Notes: a model not told the origin generated them from the letters alone. 64,000 nucleotides of DNA from Bryopsis sp. KO-2023 (GCA_030272585.1 BSYQ01000005.1:4309501-4373500), one strand, 5' to 3'. Positions 11,101 to 23,100 are shown, counted from the stretch's first letter. Numbers and translations are program-made.

Positions 11101-12593
11101 TCAAATTCCTCCAAGAGAGATTCCATCTCCTTCTCAGGGACTTGATCTGATTCACCGGTTTCCTCCGCTACACTTACATGTGCGGGTACGTCCTGTACTT
11201 CACGAATTACCACCAGAAATGGTTGAAGAGAGGAATCCTTGAGTTTTCTCTTCACCTGTGGAATAGTGAGTAAGGAACCAACATTTTTGTGGGGAATGCT
11301 TTGTTCTCCACCAGTGGCCTTGGGCAAAAGACCCTGGCGTATCAAGATCCGTTGATTTGCGGAATTCGTCACGGCACACTTCTTCTCAAAGAAGTCCAAG
11401 ACTGCCTTGCGATTTCGCAACCACGTATCACCCAAAATGATATCAAATCTCTCCATAAGATCAATCACCAAACAATCCAGCTTCTCTCGAAAGCCTTGAA
11501 TTTTCAGAGAGATCTTTGTTTCACCTAAGATATCAATATAACTCCCATTGGCCAATTCGGCTTGCGAACTTGTGGTTACCTTGAAGGAAATCCCATTTTG
11601 TTCACAAAATCTCTTGGAAAGGAATGCTAATCCCTTAGCTCCTGAGTCCAAAAGACAATGGGCAGGAATGCCACTAAGAGTTCCCTCAAAGTGCATTGAC
11701 ATCCTGTCTTGGGTAAGTAAATCTTGAGTATCCTTTGGTACCAAGGGGACAGGTGGGTCATAGTATACATTCACTGGCCAAGGAAGACCTGGAAGTCTTT
11801 TCCGGCGCTTTCCTTTCATAGCGGTGAACAAAACCATGCCCTTCTTGTATTGTGCAATTAGTCTCATAGAGGCCAAGGCCGGATGCGGCTCTTTATTCCA
11901 CTGTGGAACCAGAATGCAACAAGAAGTATTGTGTGGAGACTTATTCTTTTCTCTCACATAGTGATCAATGTATTTGTGAAGCTCCTTGAATGGAGGATTC
12001 AGCCATACATGCTCACCCGAAAGAGTAGTCTCAAAAAACCCCTCACCAATACAAAACTTTGCACACAAGGCATTGGTTTGGTCTGAGTTAGCACACCCGT
12101 CCAAGCTAAACGCTTGTCCCGTGAGTGACTCGAGACGCTGAAACTCTGCCTTGAGTATTGTTTTGTCTGATTGGATATTAGATCTTTCATTCACATCCTC
12201 TGGAGGGACAGAAGTTTGTGCTTCTTCCTGTTTCTCCTTTCTCTTTTGACCACGAGTCACGATAGGCGCTAAATGTGCACTATCCACTTCCATTGGGTCA
12301 CAATTAGGATGAGAATTCAAATCTTGCCTCAGAAATTTCCAGTCATGGGGCTTGGACCTCTGAGAAACATGTGTAACAACCTCTTTGGGTTTTCCACATT
12401 TATGTCCTCGTGTCCAAGTCTCTCCACAAAACCAGCACAATCCCAACTGTTTGCGAGCTTTCAACTCTGCTTTGGTCAGTTGGCTGACTGATTTTCTCTT
12501 AGAAACTTGAGGTTTAGAGGAATGCTCAGTAGCATTTTTCCTCTCATCAAAAGAATCACTTTGCCCCGTGTTCTTTTGGGTGGATTTCTGCAT
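8196..12593 (-). CDS. Polyprotein of element H (zinc knuckle, MTase-like, PR, RT, RNase H, IN, chromodomain)
   Basis: A single ORF of 1,465 residues from an ATG at 12593. Order: a CCHC-like knuckle CWFCGETWTRGHKC (53-66); a domain like phage DNA adenine methyltransferases (about 143-281, FSLDGCANS and WLNPPF); retropepsin with DSGA (316-319); reverse transcriptase with YLDD (678-681); RNase H (about 780-890); H2C2 integrase finger and catalytic core (about 975-1260); and a chromodomain (about 1388-1443) with YLVKWLGYGHEHNSWEPEEN. Chromodomains of Ty3 chromoviruses bind modified histone tails and steer integration. The domains form one unbroken frame, so it looks whole in pol. A capsid region is not evident, so particles may depend on another element's gag. 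The methyltransferase assignment is by motif only. Confidence 0.95.
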   Translation of the reverse strand: MQKSTQKNTGQSDSFDERKNATEHSSKPQVSKRKSVSQLTKAELKARKQLGLCWFCGETWTRGHKCGKPKEVVTHVSQRSKPHDWKFLRQDLNSHPNCDPMEVDSAHLAPIVTRGQKRKEKQEEAQTSVPPEDVNERSNIQSDKTILKAEFQRLESLTGQAFSLDGCANSDQTNALCAKFCIGEGFFETTLSGEHVWLNPPFKELHKYIDHYVREKNKSPHNTSCCILVPQWNKEPHPALASMRLIAQYKKGMVLFTAMKGKRRKRLPGLPWPVNVYYDPPVPLVPKDTQDLLTQDRMSMHFEGTLSGIPAHCLLDSGAKGLAFLSKRFCEQNGISFKVTTSSQAELANGSYIDILGETKISLKIQGFREKLDCLVIDLMERFDIILGDTWLRNRKAVLDFFEKKCAVTNSANQRILIRQGLLPKATGGEQSIPHKNVGSLLTIPQVKRKLKDSSLQPFLVVIREVQDVPAHVSVAEETGESDQVPEKEMESLLEEFDDLFVTGLAEYPPERAVEVDIPLEEGTRPVNRPLFRYSPAERQEIQDQLSELLAKKLIRPSSSPWGAPVLFVPKKDGGFRMCIDYRGLNKVTIRNQFPIPRIDDLLDELQGSRCFTSLDLRAGYWQVRVKEDDIPKTAFKTPFGLFEYRVLPMGLSNAPAVFQTLMNSVFHGMIGKYVLIYLDDILVFSKTPKEHLIHLREVLQRLREHKLFLKKSKCDFNKTELRYLGFVVGRNGISVDPSKTAKVKNWPRPSGVDDLRSFLGLANYFRKFVQGYSALASPMTDLLKKKKTWEWTHECETAFEGVKTALTEAPCLVLPDFSKPFEVITDASTKAIGAVLLQEGHPIAYESKKLQGPQLNWSTSDQEMYATVYALQLWRCYLQGRKFRVITDHSPNTFFHSRSTLNRRQVRWLELLHDFQFEWEYRPGRVNVADPLSRIPSSPSSIGVLCETVRSSGLVSRPRDPEVPSLPRGYHTQLESRLVEGYTKDPWYQTLEAAQMLQNQDGIWWNGNVISVPNDGSLRQEIIQDCHSTVYSGHFGVAKTSRQIKKHFWWPQMEDQIKSYVRGCDSCQRHKGRRTKPQGPLKPLPIPNAQWENVSMDFVTNLPPSRGEGHDAILVFVDMLTKMVHLAATSTECTAVDAAKLFVNHVFKAHGMPKKLVTDRDPRFVSHFFRELCYTWEISQALSSAYHPQTDGQTEAMNKVMEDTLRHFVGPSQKNWADLLPVVEFAINNSKSEATGETPFFLNYGRDPWTALTAQIPRKGSKQVAVPEVQKMTNEIREGIVEAKKRLQAAQQRFKAQADRHRVPVQVKVGDLVLLDARNLRLKHPGSRKLTPKWVGPFPIEREINEVAFKLKLPATLPIHPVFHASLLKPYWAKGTVQPPPPVEIEGDLEWEVERILDRTERRRGKKCHTEYLVKWLGYGHEHNSWEPEENVLHAKELVDAFHQSQEQSTVVPRTIRRRSKAKV
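11751..12167 (-). other. DNA adenine methyltransferase-like domain within H polyprotein
   Basis: Residues 143-281 contain FSLDGCANSDQTNALC followed about 20 residues later by VWLNPPF and then CILVPQWN. Phage-type Dam proteins (Pfam Dam family) have the same order: a DVCA-type nucleotide-binding start, a (D/N)PP(Y/F) catalytic motif, and a hydrophobic strand ending LLP. It sits between knuckle and protease, where Ty3 elements normally have only a linker. Activity is not inferred. Confidence 0.6.
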
Positions 12594-13131
12594 TTTCTTG
12601 CAGTATCCCTCTACTTCAAGCCCGCGGCGAAGAAGTGAGTATGAGAGTTATTTTTAGACCAACACTTGTGTTGGGGGAAACCTCTGTGGATATTCCCTTT
12701 GTCCTTTAGACAAATCTGTAACCACCTCTTTGTGTGGATAACTCTTCTTTTCGTGGTGTTTTCTTGTAAACTGCTTTAATTTAATTTTTCCTTGGGCACA
12801 ACAAGCACCTCTAGGGTCTGCTTGAAAAATCTCCAAAAATCTCAAAATATCGTCCAATCCTGACGAAAAATATTAAGGACCTCTTGGGTCTCCTTAAAAT
12901 AGACAAAGGACCTCTTGGGTCTCCTTCGCAACCCGAAAAACCACTCTGCAGAAAGTCTGAAGCAATACCCTAACTTTGACAGAGCATAACTTTCCGCACA
13001 CTGCTTGGAATAAACCCCAACTGGACTCAAACGAAGCGGATTTTTCTTAGCTTACTTTTAGACACCTTATTTGTCCAATTCGGACCTTAGACGCTGAAGT
13101 TATCGTCGTTTCCGTGACGGACTCTTCACCT
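12594..13131 (-). other. Leader of element H
   Basis: About 540 bases between the polyprotein ATG and the primer-binding site. It holds only short frames (67 and 62 residues) without recognisable gag motifs, and I call no gene. Confidence 0.6.
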
Positions 13132-13143
13132 GCTCCGAAACCA
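13132..13143 (-). other. Primer-binding site, element H
   Basis: TGGTTTCGGAGC on the minus strand, three bases inside the 5' LTR. Confidence 0.85.
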
Positions 13144-13146
13144 AAC

Positions 13147-13419
13147 TGTTATAAACCTCTCCCTCCTAGGAAAATAACCTCCCAGCGCCCTTCCTTGAAG
13201 TCCCTTTAACCCATCAAACCCCCACTCCTTGATGGGACCCTTGAGATGACAGGGATCACCTCAGGGCGAGACACCTGGGCTTGCTATGAGTCATCCTTTC
13301 AGCACACGTGCTATAATGATCTCATGGACCTTAAGCATATGACTAGAGCCATGTTAGTGCCCATGACTAACCCTTGAGCTCTAGTAGTGCATAGACATAC
13401 TCGGCGTACACTTATAACA
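13147..13419 (-). repeat. 5' LTR of element H (273 bp)
   Basis: Looks identical to the 3' LTR at 7774-8046. Flanked on the outside by the target duplication TGCGC. Confidence 0.95.
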
Positions 13420-13575
13420 TGCGCAGCGAATGTTGGCACTGCGTAAGTTGATGATGGGACGCGCAGCAGCCGCAGGAAAGCGCTGCACATGCGAAATTGC
13501 GCAGCGAATGTTGGCACGGCGTAAGTCGATGATGTGACGCGCAGCAGCCACAGGAAAGCGCAGCACATACGAGAT
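13420..13575 (+). repeat. 78-bp tandem duplication in element G
   Basis: Two units starting TGCGCAGCGAATGTTGGCAC at 13420 and 13498, diverged by several substitutions. The right-hand copy of H's target duplication is the first five bases of the first unit. Confidence 0.8.
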
Positions 13576-16500
13576 TGCACTGCAGACGACAGATTTACGC
13601 TGCATGCGATGGATTGTAATGTCGATGGGACATATGCACGCAGATGCAGGAATGGCGCAGATGGTGCAAGCATTGCGCAGTGTTTTAGGGATTGTGCAGC
13701 TCTTGATGGAAGTTCGCAGACGATGTTGGGACTGCGTGTCGATGGAAGGAACATCTGATGCAGGGATCGCGCAGCTCTGTGCAAGGTCGACACAAGGTGC
13801 AGGTTTTGGTGACTTGCTCAGAACGTGGCAAGATGGTTGCGAGAGTGAGAATTGCGCAGCGCAAATTAAGTTGCTGCGACCAGGAAGAGTTGCAGTGCAC
13901 GTGGTGATGTGCATGTCAGAAGCAATGCACGGCATGCATCGCTGGATTGATGCAGGCATCGCCTAACTGGCTCAGGTTGAGCGCAGGTTGAGCGCAGGTT
14001 GAGCGCAGATGTGAGATGCAAGAGTGTTACACGCTTGCAGTGTTACATTTGATAAGAAGTGATCTGATCATCTCGTGAGTTGATTGAAGTGACTTTAGAA
14101 GTAGTGAGCTGCAGATTGATTTCAGGATCTACGATTTTCTGATTGCAGCACACATTCTGGAAAAGATGTTTGATCACTTTAGAAAGGATTTCAAGAGTTG
14201 CAGTCAAATTTTCAGGCTGAAGAAGGGAGATGTTTCTGAAAGGCTGTGATTGATCACAAGTCAGTGGGGAAAATTTTGAAAGGAGTCTTTGAGACCAGGC
14301 AGATTTTTCAGGGAAGTTTTGATATATTGTTTGAATAGTCTGGTGCTGATATTTGACAGCTTTATTGGTCAGAAGTTAGGACTCTCTGATCAGAGGCCTT
14401 TCCTTACTGATATGGGATAAAGGTCCTTTATGCAAAAGAAGTATCTTCTTGATTGCTTGGATTTGTGCATTTTCTAGTGAAATATTATCCTTGGCTCAGT
14501 TGGATTGAGCAGTAGTGGTGGAGTTATCATTTCAGAGTGTGGAAGATTGTAGTGGAAAAATTCTTGATTTTAGTGGCAGGGCAGGACATGTGTCTTTGAT
14601 GTGATTGTGCAGACAGATTTTGGATGTTTGTACATCAGGGTCACTTGCCACATTAAGGCTAATTGTGGGAACATTTTCAGGTGTTTCAGTGAATGCACAA
14701 TAGCTTGAGGGAATTTTTCAGAGTCGTTTCTGAATTTGAAATGAGGAGAACTGAAGATCAGAATTTGTTTAGAGTTGCTTGCAGAAAGCTAAGGCATCTT
14801 TCAGTTCTAATCTATTGGTCAGTTGAAGTGTCTTTGTATTTTAGTGGAAGAGTCTCGTGTCTTTATCTTGGTAAATGCACAGGATCTGTTCTTGGTTTCT
14901 ATATAGAGCAAAGGGCAGCAGATTACTCAGTTGCTTAGCAGGACAAAGGGCAGCAAATTTTTGATCTCGAATAGACTTGTGGCAGATTATTTTCTGGTGT
15001 TTGTTGAGACAAATGACAGAATATTTTCAGTCTATGGCAGATCAGTGGCAGATCATTTTCTGTTCTTTGACAGAGCAAATTCGCAGCGGTATTTGTCAAG
15101 GTAGTTGTCAGTGGACAGACATTTTTCAGTCCAGGCTGAGATGATGGCAGTATATATTTGCTAGTTGTCAGGACGGGAAAAATAGAGATTTATTGAGGAC
15201 CAATAGGTCTATGGGACTTTCACTTATTAGACTGAGTGGTAGCTAGTATTTGAAGAAGGATATGAACAGCAGTAGCTGACTCTTAGGTGTTGCAGAAGTA
15301 GAACATCTTATCCTTCTTGGCTATCAGGAAATATTCAGTTAGAGATATTCAAATGAGGGCAGCTGTTTTGTCTAAGGATGACCCTCGTTGTGAGCTAAGT
15401 AGTAGCCAGTGATTAGAGGACTTCTGGAAAGGAAAAGTTTCCTTAGTTGAATGGAACAGGAGGCTGAGTTTTGGACGGTCTCTAAGAGTATTCAGGAAAT
15501 TGTGCAGAATTGGAAACACAGATTATCTTTTAGAGAGAAGAAGAAATCTGATGGGGAGGATGCAGTTATGAGATAACCATATCCTGCCCATTGGTAAAGA
15601 GGGTGTTTTTCAATTGGTGGCAGCATTTTCGAATTACTATGGTTTAATTCGCCAGAATTCTGGTAGAACAAAGATGGTTGAGAGTATTCTAGATATCAGG
15701 TTACTGGAGAAATTATGCTTATCTCTGAAGAGGAATGAAATCTGATGGGGAGGATGAAGTGCCATTGCAGCCACATCCTACCCCTTGATGGACAGAGTGA
15801 TTCTTGGTTGATTGCAGGATTTCTTTGATACTAGAGTTCGTTTCAGCAAGATTTCAGTGGAACAGTTTGAGTTCAGGAATCTTGGTTTTTACAGAAATGG
15901 TGATTTCTCTAAAACACTCTTGGTTTCTTATTTTTTTTATGGTGACTGAGAGATGAGTTTTTCAGGTTATACCCCATTCTGGAAGTTTGTTCAGTTTATC
16001 AGAAGTTTCTGGAGAGTTATTGATTACTAGTGGTGCTCTTAAGGCGTAGAAAAAGTATTTCAGTTCATGGGACAAATGGCTAAACACAAAAGAAGAATTT
16101 CTATGGTAGTTTGGTTTGATTTTGTCTTTTTCGTTTTCATTTGGATGAGAAGTTGCTGATTTCTGGTGAAGCAATATCAGTAGAGGTTTCTAACCTGTGG
16201 TCAGTAGAATGCTACAGTGTGTTTGAGATGTCTATACATTAATAGTCTGAAAAGGAGAAGTGGCAGACTTTTGTACGGGCTGATTTCTTACTCAGTAGTA
16301 TTGTGGGAGTGCTGAGGATACAGGATGTGAGACAGAGGTGTACTCAACATATTTTTTTAGGTTGATTGCAGTGGATCAAAAAAAAAAGATTGGAAGTATG
16401 TGGCAGATTTATACCTTGACAGCCACATGGTAGTTAGTTGTTTCTTGAGAAAAGAGTGAAGTGTACATGCCAGGCAGGCCGTGTGCGGCGTGCGGCTGAA

Positions 16501-16908
16501 ATGAGAATACATGCCAGGCAGATTGTGTGCGGCGTGCAATTGATGTTTTGTGGAAGGAATTGGTCCAAGGGTTTTGAAATGAAGAAGAGGAAGGCCTGAG
16601 GGTGGAGTAGCCACACCTCACAAGGGTAAACAAAACTTGCAGTAGATATTTTCTGCGGATGCAGAGCCATGTGTAGCCACATCTGAGGAGATGGTGCATG
16701 AGTGGAGTGCCATGCGAAGCATACACCCATGTAGGACAACTGAGCAGGGAAGCTAAGATCAGCATCCCTCAAGAAAGTTGCTCAGCCCCAAGTTTTCGCG
16801 GGAATGGAAGTCCAGGGAGGACGTAGGAGAGTAAGGAAACCCTGAGGGTGATGAGCCAGGGGTTCACATCTGATGGGGAGGCGAAAAAGAAGAAGATGAT
16901 GGAGAACC
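13576..16908 (+). other. Element G internal non-coding region
   Basis: It begins with GCGCAG-rich sequence and an 11-bp triplication (GTTGAGCGCAG, about 13976-14008), then becomes AT-richer and dense in CAG (GGCAGAT, TTTTCAG). From about 16450 to 16750 it repeats a GAGCCATGTGTAGCCACATC-like motif that reappears at 25900-26100. The longest frames here (81 residues or fewer) carry no motif. No gene is called. Confidence 0.6.
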
Positions 16909-17138
16909 TGATACGAGGTGACGAGGTTAGTGTCTAGATGTCCCATCGGTGAGTGGGTGTGTCACTGTAGAGTAAGGGGTTAGTGTGTTGTGGACGGTAC
17001 TTAAAGGGTTGTATTTTTGACATTGTGTAACCTTTGGGGCTGGGTTTGCTATTGTGTTGTGTTCCCACGTTCTACCCTCCTCCACTTGGAGGAGGGCCCC
17101 TATCTACCCTTCCCCCTCTGGGGGAAGGGCCCCTATCA
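16909..17138 (+). repeat. 5' LTR of element J (230 bp)
   Basis: TGATACGAGG...CCCCTATCA, preceded by GAACC at 16904-16908. It contains two adjacent short hairpins (CTCCTCCACTTGGAGGAGG and CTTCCCCCTCTGGGGGAAGG) near its 3' end, possibly an RNA 3'-end signal. Confidence 0.93.
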
Positions 17139-17141
17139 TTT

Positions 17142-17153
17142 TGGTTTCGGAGC
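17142..17153 (+). other. Primer-binding site, element J
   Basis: TGGTTTCGGAGC, three bases after the LTR. Confidence 0.85.
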
Positions 17154-20100
17154 TTGGGCGTCCCTAAACGACGAGGACGGACGACCCTGTAGGAGGAGCC
17201 ACCTGACGACGAAAAGTCAGTGGCTAGGTTAAGTGCCTATCAAGAGGGGATGGGCAAGGAGTGATGGCACCAAAGGGGGTGGTGCTAGGTGGGATCGAAG
17301 GAGCGCGAGTGCGAGCGACGAGTTCGTAAGCACTGGAAAGGTCGGGGTAGAGGCGAGGAGAAGGAAACGAAAAGGAACCCGTCGCAGGAAGAGATCTAAG
17401 GGTCAGATCTACAGAAATCTGCAGGTGACCTTGTGACTGTTAACCTAAAGGACAGCACAGTGGTCGAAAAGAGTTCGAAACAGGTCGAAAGAGCTCGAAA
17501 AGCAGTGGAAAGGAAAGCTGAGAGCTTAAGTTTCCCTAAGACAGAGTTTCGACAGAACCTGGAAATTTCTGGAAAAAGATCTACAGCAGATCTGCAAAGA
17601 TCTCCTATAAACGAACCACCTATGGCGAACCAAGTTCGAGTCAACGTTTGTGAGGGAAGTTTGACACACGGACGGCGAACGCGTGGTGGCGGATAGTTGC
17701 TGCGCAAGAAGTCGACGACTGCGCCTGTGACAGCTGCCAGAAATTCCGTTGTCGGACATACAGTCATGTCACACTATGTTACAGCGGAATTTGGCAGAGC
17801 GGAATCCGCGGAGCGGAAGTGTTACATCGGATTCCGCAGAGCGGAAATGGCGAGCCGGAAGTGCAGCGGACGAGCCAAAGTCAGACAGCGAATGGAAAAG
17901 GCCAGAGTCTGACAGCGGACAAAATGGCGCAGCGGACAAAATAGGTGGCGGAAAAAGGGAGCGGACAGAACTCCGAGGTAGTTCGCCAGAGCCGGAAAAA
18001 CGAAGTCCACCAAAGCGGTTAAACAGAAACGACGGAGAGTGAGGGCGGACAGAGGCAGAAGGCGGGCAAAGTGGCCCAGTGAACCGCCTGCCCTTACACT
18101 CTGCTGGGCGGACAATGATATTCCAACGAGAAGGAAGAATAGGCGGTGTTGTTGTGAGCTGAAGCGGTTGAGCTTGGAGGAGCACCAGCGGACACACAAC
18201 ACGGAATATCAGCGGACTATCGAGGCTAGAACTACGGTAGTTTCACGATCGCGTTGGAGGCGGATTTTAATACATCTAGAGTTGGAGGCGGTCATGAAAC
18301 AGGAGCTGGAGGTTGTGTTACATGGCAGGAGCAGAAACGAGTCTGTATCAACGCACAAACCGCCTGGGCTGATCACCCAGCGGATTAGCAACCGCAAAAG
18401 AGCGGATTTTCAGTGCGAAGAGAAGAAGACGAAGATCTTAAGACTTTATACTGCCAAGAGTTGGACCATAGCGGAAGAATGTAAGCACAACTAGCGACAA
18501 GAAGACAAAGAGAGAAAAGAAGTCGCCAGGCTAATAGAGAGCGGAAGAGCGGCCTGCCAGTTACCTACAAACCGAGTTCAAGCGATAGTGGAGTTCAACG
18601 CACCCAAGAGGGAGATTAAACCGCCTGCAAAGCTGCTAAGTACGCAGGGCGGAAGAGAAGGAATCGTCTGCTAAGCTATTAAGTATGCAGAATGATTTGT
18701 CGCAGAAGGAGCTGGTGGAGAGTTTGTAGTTCGTTTGGAATGGACTTCCAATAAGCCAAGACCTCACACAAGCGGATATAAGCAAGCGGATTAACGAAGC
18801 TTGCCACGAGCTATCGAGCGCTCTCGAGAGTTTGAATCTGATTAAGGAGCACGCAATAGCAGTGCCACATTGGATGTTTGTGACTTAATGTTATGAACGG
18901 GCAAGTGAAGCATTGTTGAAGCTCTGAGCGGATATCTTGTGGGTAAACTTTGAGGTCTAATGGATGTGGTAGCGGATTGTGATATTCCGGGCTGAGTGAA
19001 GAAGAAGAATTAGAGGTTATTGCCGTGGAAGTGTATGGTGGTATTCTTTGGAACTAACCGAGTTGCCATGGAACCAACCGAGGATCACGAGCGGAAAAAT
19101 TCATTCTCTTTTCAACAGCGGAATAGCAGAGGCGGACTAAATTATACCGTCAGGTGGATTAAATTAGACCGTCAAGAACCTGAGCCAGAGCGGAAATAAA
19201 AGAGCCAACCTGGATGATCAGGTCCAAGGACTATTGGCTGAAAGACTAAGCGGAATCATACGTCTGGTCAGGGCGGACACTACCACAAACCATTGAGCGG
19301 ATATGGCTCACAATACTAGCCATACATGGAAGTCTAGCGCCAAGAACAACACCCAAAAGTCTAAGGAGTATTCATCGACCAAATTACAGCCGTCAGACTA
19401 TTGCACTAAGCGGACTAAAAGCTAAGGCAAAGGCGAACTGTCAGCGCGGACTGCTGAGGCAGAATGCAAAGGCGATGAGGGGGTGTGTCTTGAGCGGAAA
19501 TTCCAATGCAGCAAAGGTGCAAGCGGACTAAGTGACAGACAATATATCATATGGAGCATTCAAATTGATCACCGACAAGCGTGTTCTGTCAAATGGAGCG
19601 CGAGCAAAGAGTCAGCGGATTTTTGTCAGAAGCAAGAGAACAAGCGGATTATCAAGTGGATTGGAAGTAAGGGCGGATTATACTCGTATTAGCCAGTGTA
19701 AGGCATTGAGTTAACCGAACCTGAAGAGCGGAAAAAGCTACCAAGCGGATAAGGAGTGCTACTGACAAAATAATTTAAAGGAAAAGCGCAAACTCAAGGA
19801 TCAGCGGAAAAAGCTATGTGTCTGGGAGAGTTGAGCGCTGAAGAATGGATTCTACTGCTGACAAGCGGACAAAATTATGGAAGATCCTGCAAATGACAAA
19901 GCATGCGGAAAAAGATGCATAAGAGCATGTCGGAGTGGAGGAAACTTGTCAGAGAAGCGGATTATTTAGTGCCAGGGAGATGAGTCCTACCACAGAAGAC
20001 ACATTTGGATGAAGGAGCGGAATTGCATCATCACCAAGACTTCAAGAGTTGCTGGAGGCGGAATACTACTGTCAGTTGGGGATTAAAGCGGAAATTTTGA

Positions 20101-23100
20101 ACAAGTAGGCCGACCTAAGAAGGGCGCCACTAAATAGAGATTTCCAGGAGCTTAATCCAAAGCTTGAAGGACCAGCAAGCGAAAGATTGACTGGAATTGG
20201 AATTGGAAAGAAGCTAACGACAGATATCCACGACATGAGCGGATATTGCTTCAGATGGCGGAACACTAAAGTGTATAGGCGGATTACTAGCTTGAGCAGC
20301 CTATGGCGCCAGCAGATTCGACCTAAACCGGACAATACTGAAGCAGGCATGGAATGGATGGATCCAGCAATGATGATGGGGAGAATGGACTCCAAAGCTG
20401 ACTCCAAAGCGGACTATAAGGTTCCAAACTATCCTAGACACCGAGAAGCGAGTAAATGGAAGTTTTGAAGCTTTGTGGTCGGGACAAGGAGTGCTTTGCT
20501 TCCGTATACTGAAGAAGTTGTCCAACATTGAGAGGGTGGAAGAACCACGATCAAAGAAGCGGAATACAGCTCTTATTTGAAGCTTAAAGCGGATAAATCT
20601 TGACTGAGCATTGCTCAAGAGCGGATTCCAGCGAATAGTGGTCACCAAGAGCGGAAATACTATGTCTTGGTAACAAGCCTGGAAGGATGAATTAGACTAC
20701 AAGACAGGCGGCTAGTGCCTGATCAATGGAGGGCAAGTGGCGGAATTTAAGTGCCACTACACTTTGTGTGATATATAGTTTCCTGGGCAGATAAGAAATG
20801 CTTGAGAAATAAGAGACCATTACCAGAAAAACCCAAAACGCGGACAAAGGAAGCAGCGAATCAATCGGACAATCGCAAGGAAGCGGGTCTGATAACGCCC
20901 ACCTCAAAGAGAGTTGGGGCGGATTTCCTGAGCGGATATTTTAAAAGAGATTTGGCTGGCTACTTGTCAAGCGGAAACAGGGGATGGGGACTTCCTGGAA
21001 TGGCGAAAAGCATAGCTGAACGCGGATTGGCTGGAGAGGAGGCAGATAAAGATTGAGCGTGGAAGCGGCGGTTATGCGTGGAGCATAATCAACAAAGAGG
21101 CGGAAATCCAGGTGTGCACGATGGATGGATGCCAGAAGGCCGGACAAATCCCAAAGACCAGGGATGGCGCAATCCACGCCGAGGCCTAACTTTGTGGAGC
21201 AACCAGAGCAGCCTAAAACGCCATACCAAGCAATGAGCACCACGTGGACAAAAAGGCTTGGGAGACTATTGAGGTGCGGTAGTTTCAACCAGTCTGGCAA
21301 GACTGTTATGGTGTATACTGAGAGACCCAAGCTAGGAGAGCTTGAACCAGGCGAAGCAATCTGGTTGAAGGTTGACAAACAAACAAATCGCGCTAGAGGT
21401 CCAAACTAGCGACCGCGGAGCATCCACTGACAGGTGGTCAGGGCGGAAAACAGAGTTTCCTTGGATGCTACACTTAAAGGCGAGTGAGCGGGCAGATTTG
21501 TTGAAGTGGAGAAATATACCAGTCGAGAGAGAAGTGGTGAACCTCTTCAAAAGGCGGACTAAGAGGGAAACCAAGTACCTTGGAGCTAAGAACGAAGCGT
21601 TGGAACGCACACCAGAACTCCTTAGAGTCATCTGAGTGTGGCGGATTGTTGAAGATGTTAATAAGTTCGACAAAAAGAAGATGCTTCAAGCTCTGTCAGC
21701 GGACTGCAAATATGTGTGGAGGAAGAATTTAATTCGAGTATTGTGTATTGACAGCCCATTCAGTGAAATGTGCAGAACCGGGTAATCCGTCGGCACCCTT
21801 GTCCATAGGGAGAACGGTCTATTCCTGGTTGTTGTGAACGCCTGTGTTAAGGTGTGTGCCTTTACTCGACATTAAACTTCCGAAGGATTCCTTATAGCAG
21901 CAAAGTTCAACTTGGACAAGGAGGAACACGATAATTTGAAGTAGGAAGTCCAAGACCGCAACCTTGAGGAAGGCGGACCTGAGAAGCGGACCTGGAGGGC
22001 GGACTAAAGAGGACTAAGCCCTTAGGCGGATTAAACACCTGGAGGGCGGACTAAAAGTTTAGCCTTCGGGCGGATTAAAGCTTCATCAGGCGGACTATGA
22101 AGGGCTCAAGGGCGGACTTCAAAACAAATTCCAAAGGCGGATGAAATCAGACAGCCAGAGCGGGTTAAATACGACCGCTAGAGCCGGATTTTGAAGGTGA
22201 ACTTGCGTGAAACTACAAGTAGGAACGACTATGCTGATTTGGAAGGCAGATTACAAGGCTTTCGTTCAATACAAGACCAAGGGCGGAAGTGCCACATATT
22301 GTGCAGAAACCAGCGGACAGAAGAGGATATGAAGAGCTCAAGACTTCGGGCGAAGTACCAACAGTTGAGAGGGGACTGTTTGGGCGACAAAGCGGGAACT
22401 CTGACGGGGATGTCTTGCAGCAGGAAAACGGGGGCAAGCTCCTCAACCAGTGTTCTGGACAGCCGTGGTACGAACACTGGCCCGCTAGTCGGTTGAGCTG
22501 GAGATTATCGTTCAGGGTACTGAAGAGAAGACGAAGGTCTTCCTCCAGAGGCAAGTCAAGCGTGAAGAAAAAGGAGGAGGACTTCCGACACTTGATGAGG
22601 CTCAAGCCGGAGCCAAAATCAAGATGTGCTAACCCGCTAAGCGGATTAGTTACGTCGGGAAGTCGCTTGTCAAGGGGCGAGCAGGGATGCACAGTTCCCC
22701 TCAGGCGGAACTGCTGTTCGAACAAGGGGTAACCCAACGGGGGTTACCTGGATACTTTCTTCTCGGGAAGGCGTGCATTGACTTCCAGCAAACTAAACCT
22801 CGCTGAAAATAGGATCAAGAGCGGATTTGCCAAGCCACAAGCGCGCAGAAGGAGGACCAAGGGGATTATCCAAAGGCGATTTAACTTTGGACGTGCAAGG
22901 TAAAAGAGAGACAAAAACTATCGGGGAAGGTGAACACTGCCAAGTGGTACCCGAGTTATTTGTCTGAGGAGCGGAAGTCGACGGACTGACATTCCTTTAA
23001 CTCTTTCTTGCGGAACTTTCTATTTAGTGGTATCTAAATGGATAGTGCGGACAAGACCGTCTTGTTGCTGGCGGACTATTTCCAAGGTTCTTTGGAAGGC

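Larger units (their letters stand above)
7774..13419 (-). mobile_element. Element H: young Ty3 chromovirus with methyltransferase-like domain
   Basis: Minus-strand element of 5,646 bp with 273-bp LTRs that look identical, flanked by the duplication TGCGC (7769-7773 and 13420-13424). A primer-binding site (13132-13143) and a purine-rich tract just inside the left LTR define its direction. One long ORF covers zinc knuckle, methyltransferase-like domain, protease, reverse transcriptase, RNase H, integrase and chromodomain. No capsid-type gag region was recognised. The long ORF and identical LTRs mean very recent insertion, after G. Confidence 0.95.

Noticed and set aside
17749-22737. Several 90-174 residue frames on both strands of J
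   Set aside because: Composition-driven frames in GCGGA-rich DNA; none has a domain, and opposite-strand frames overlap freely.
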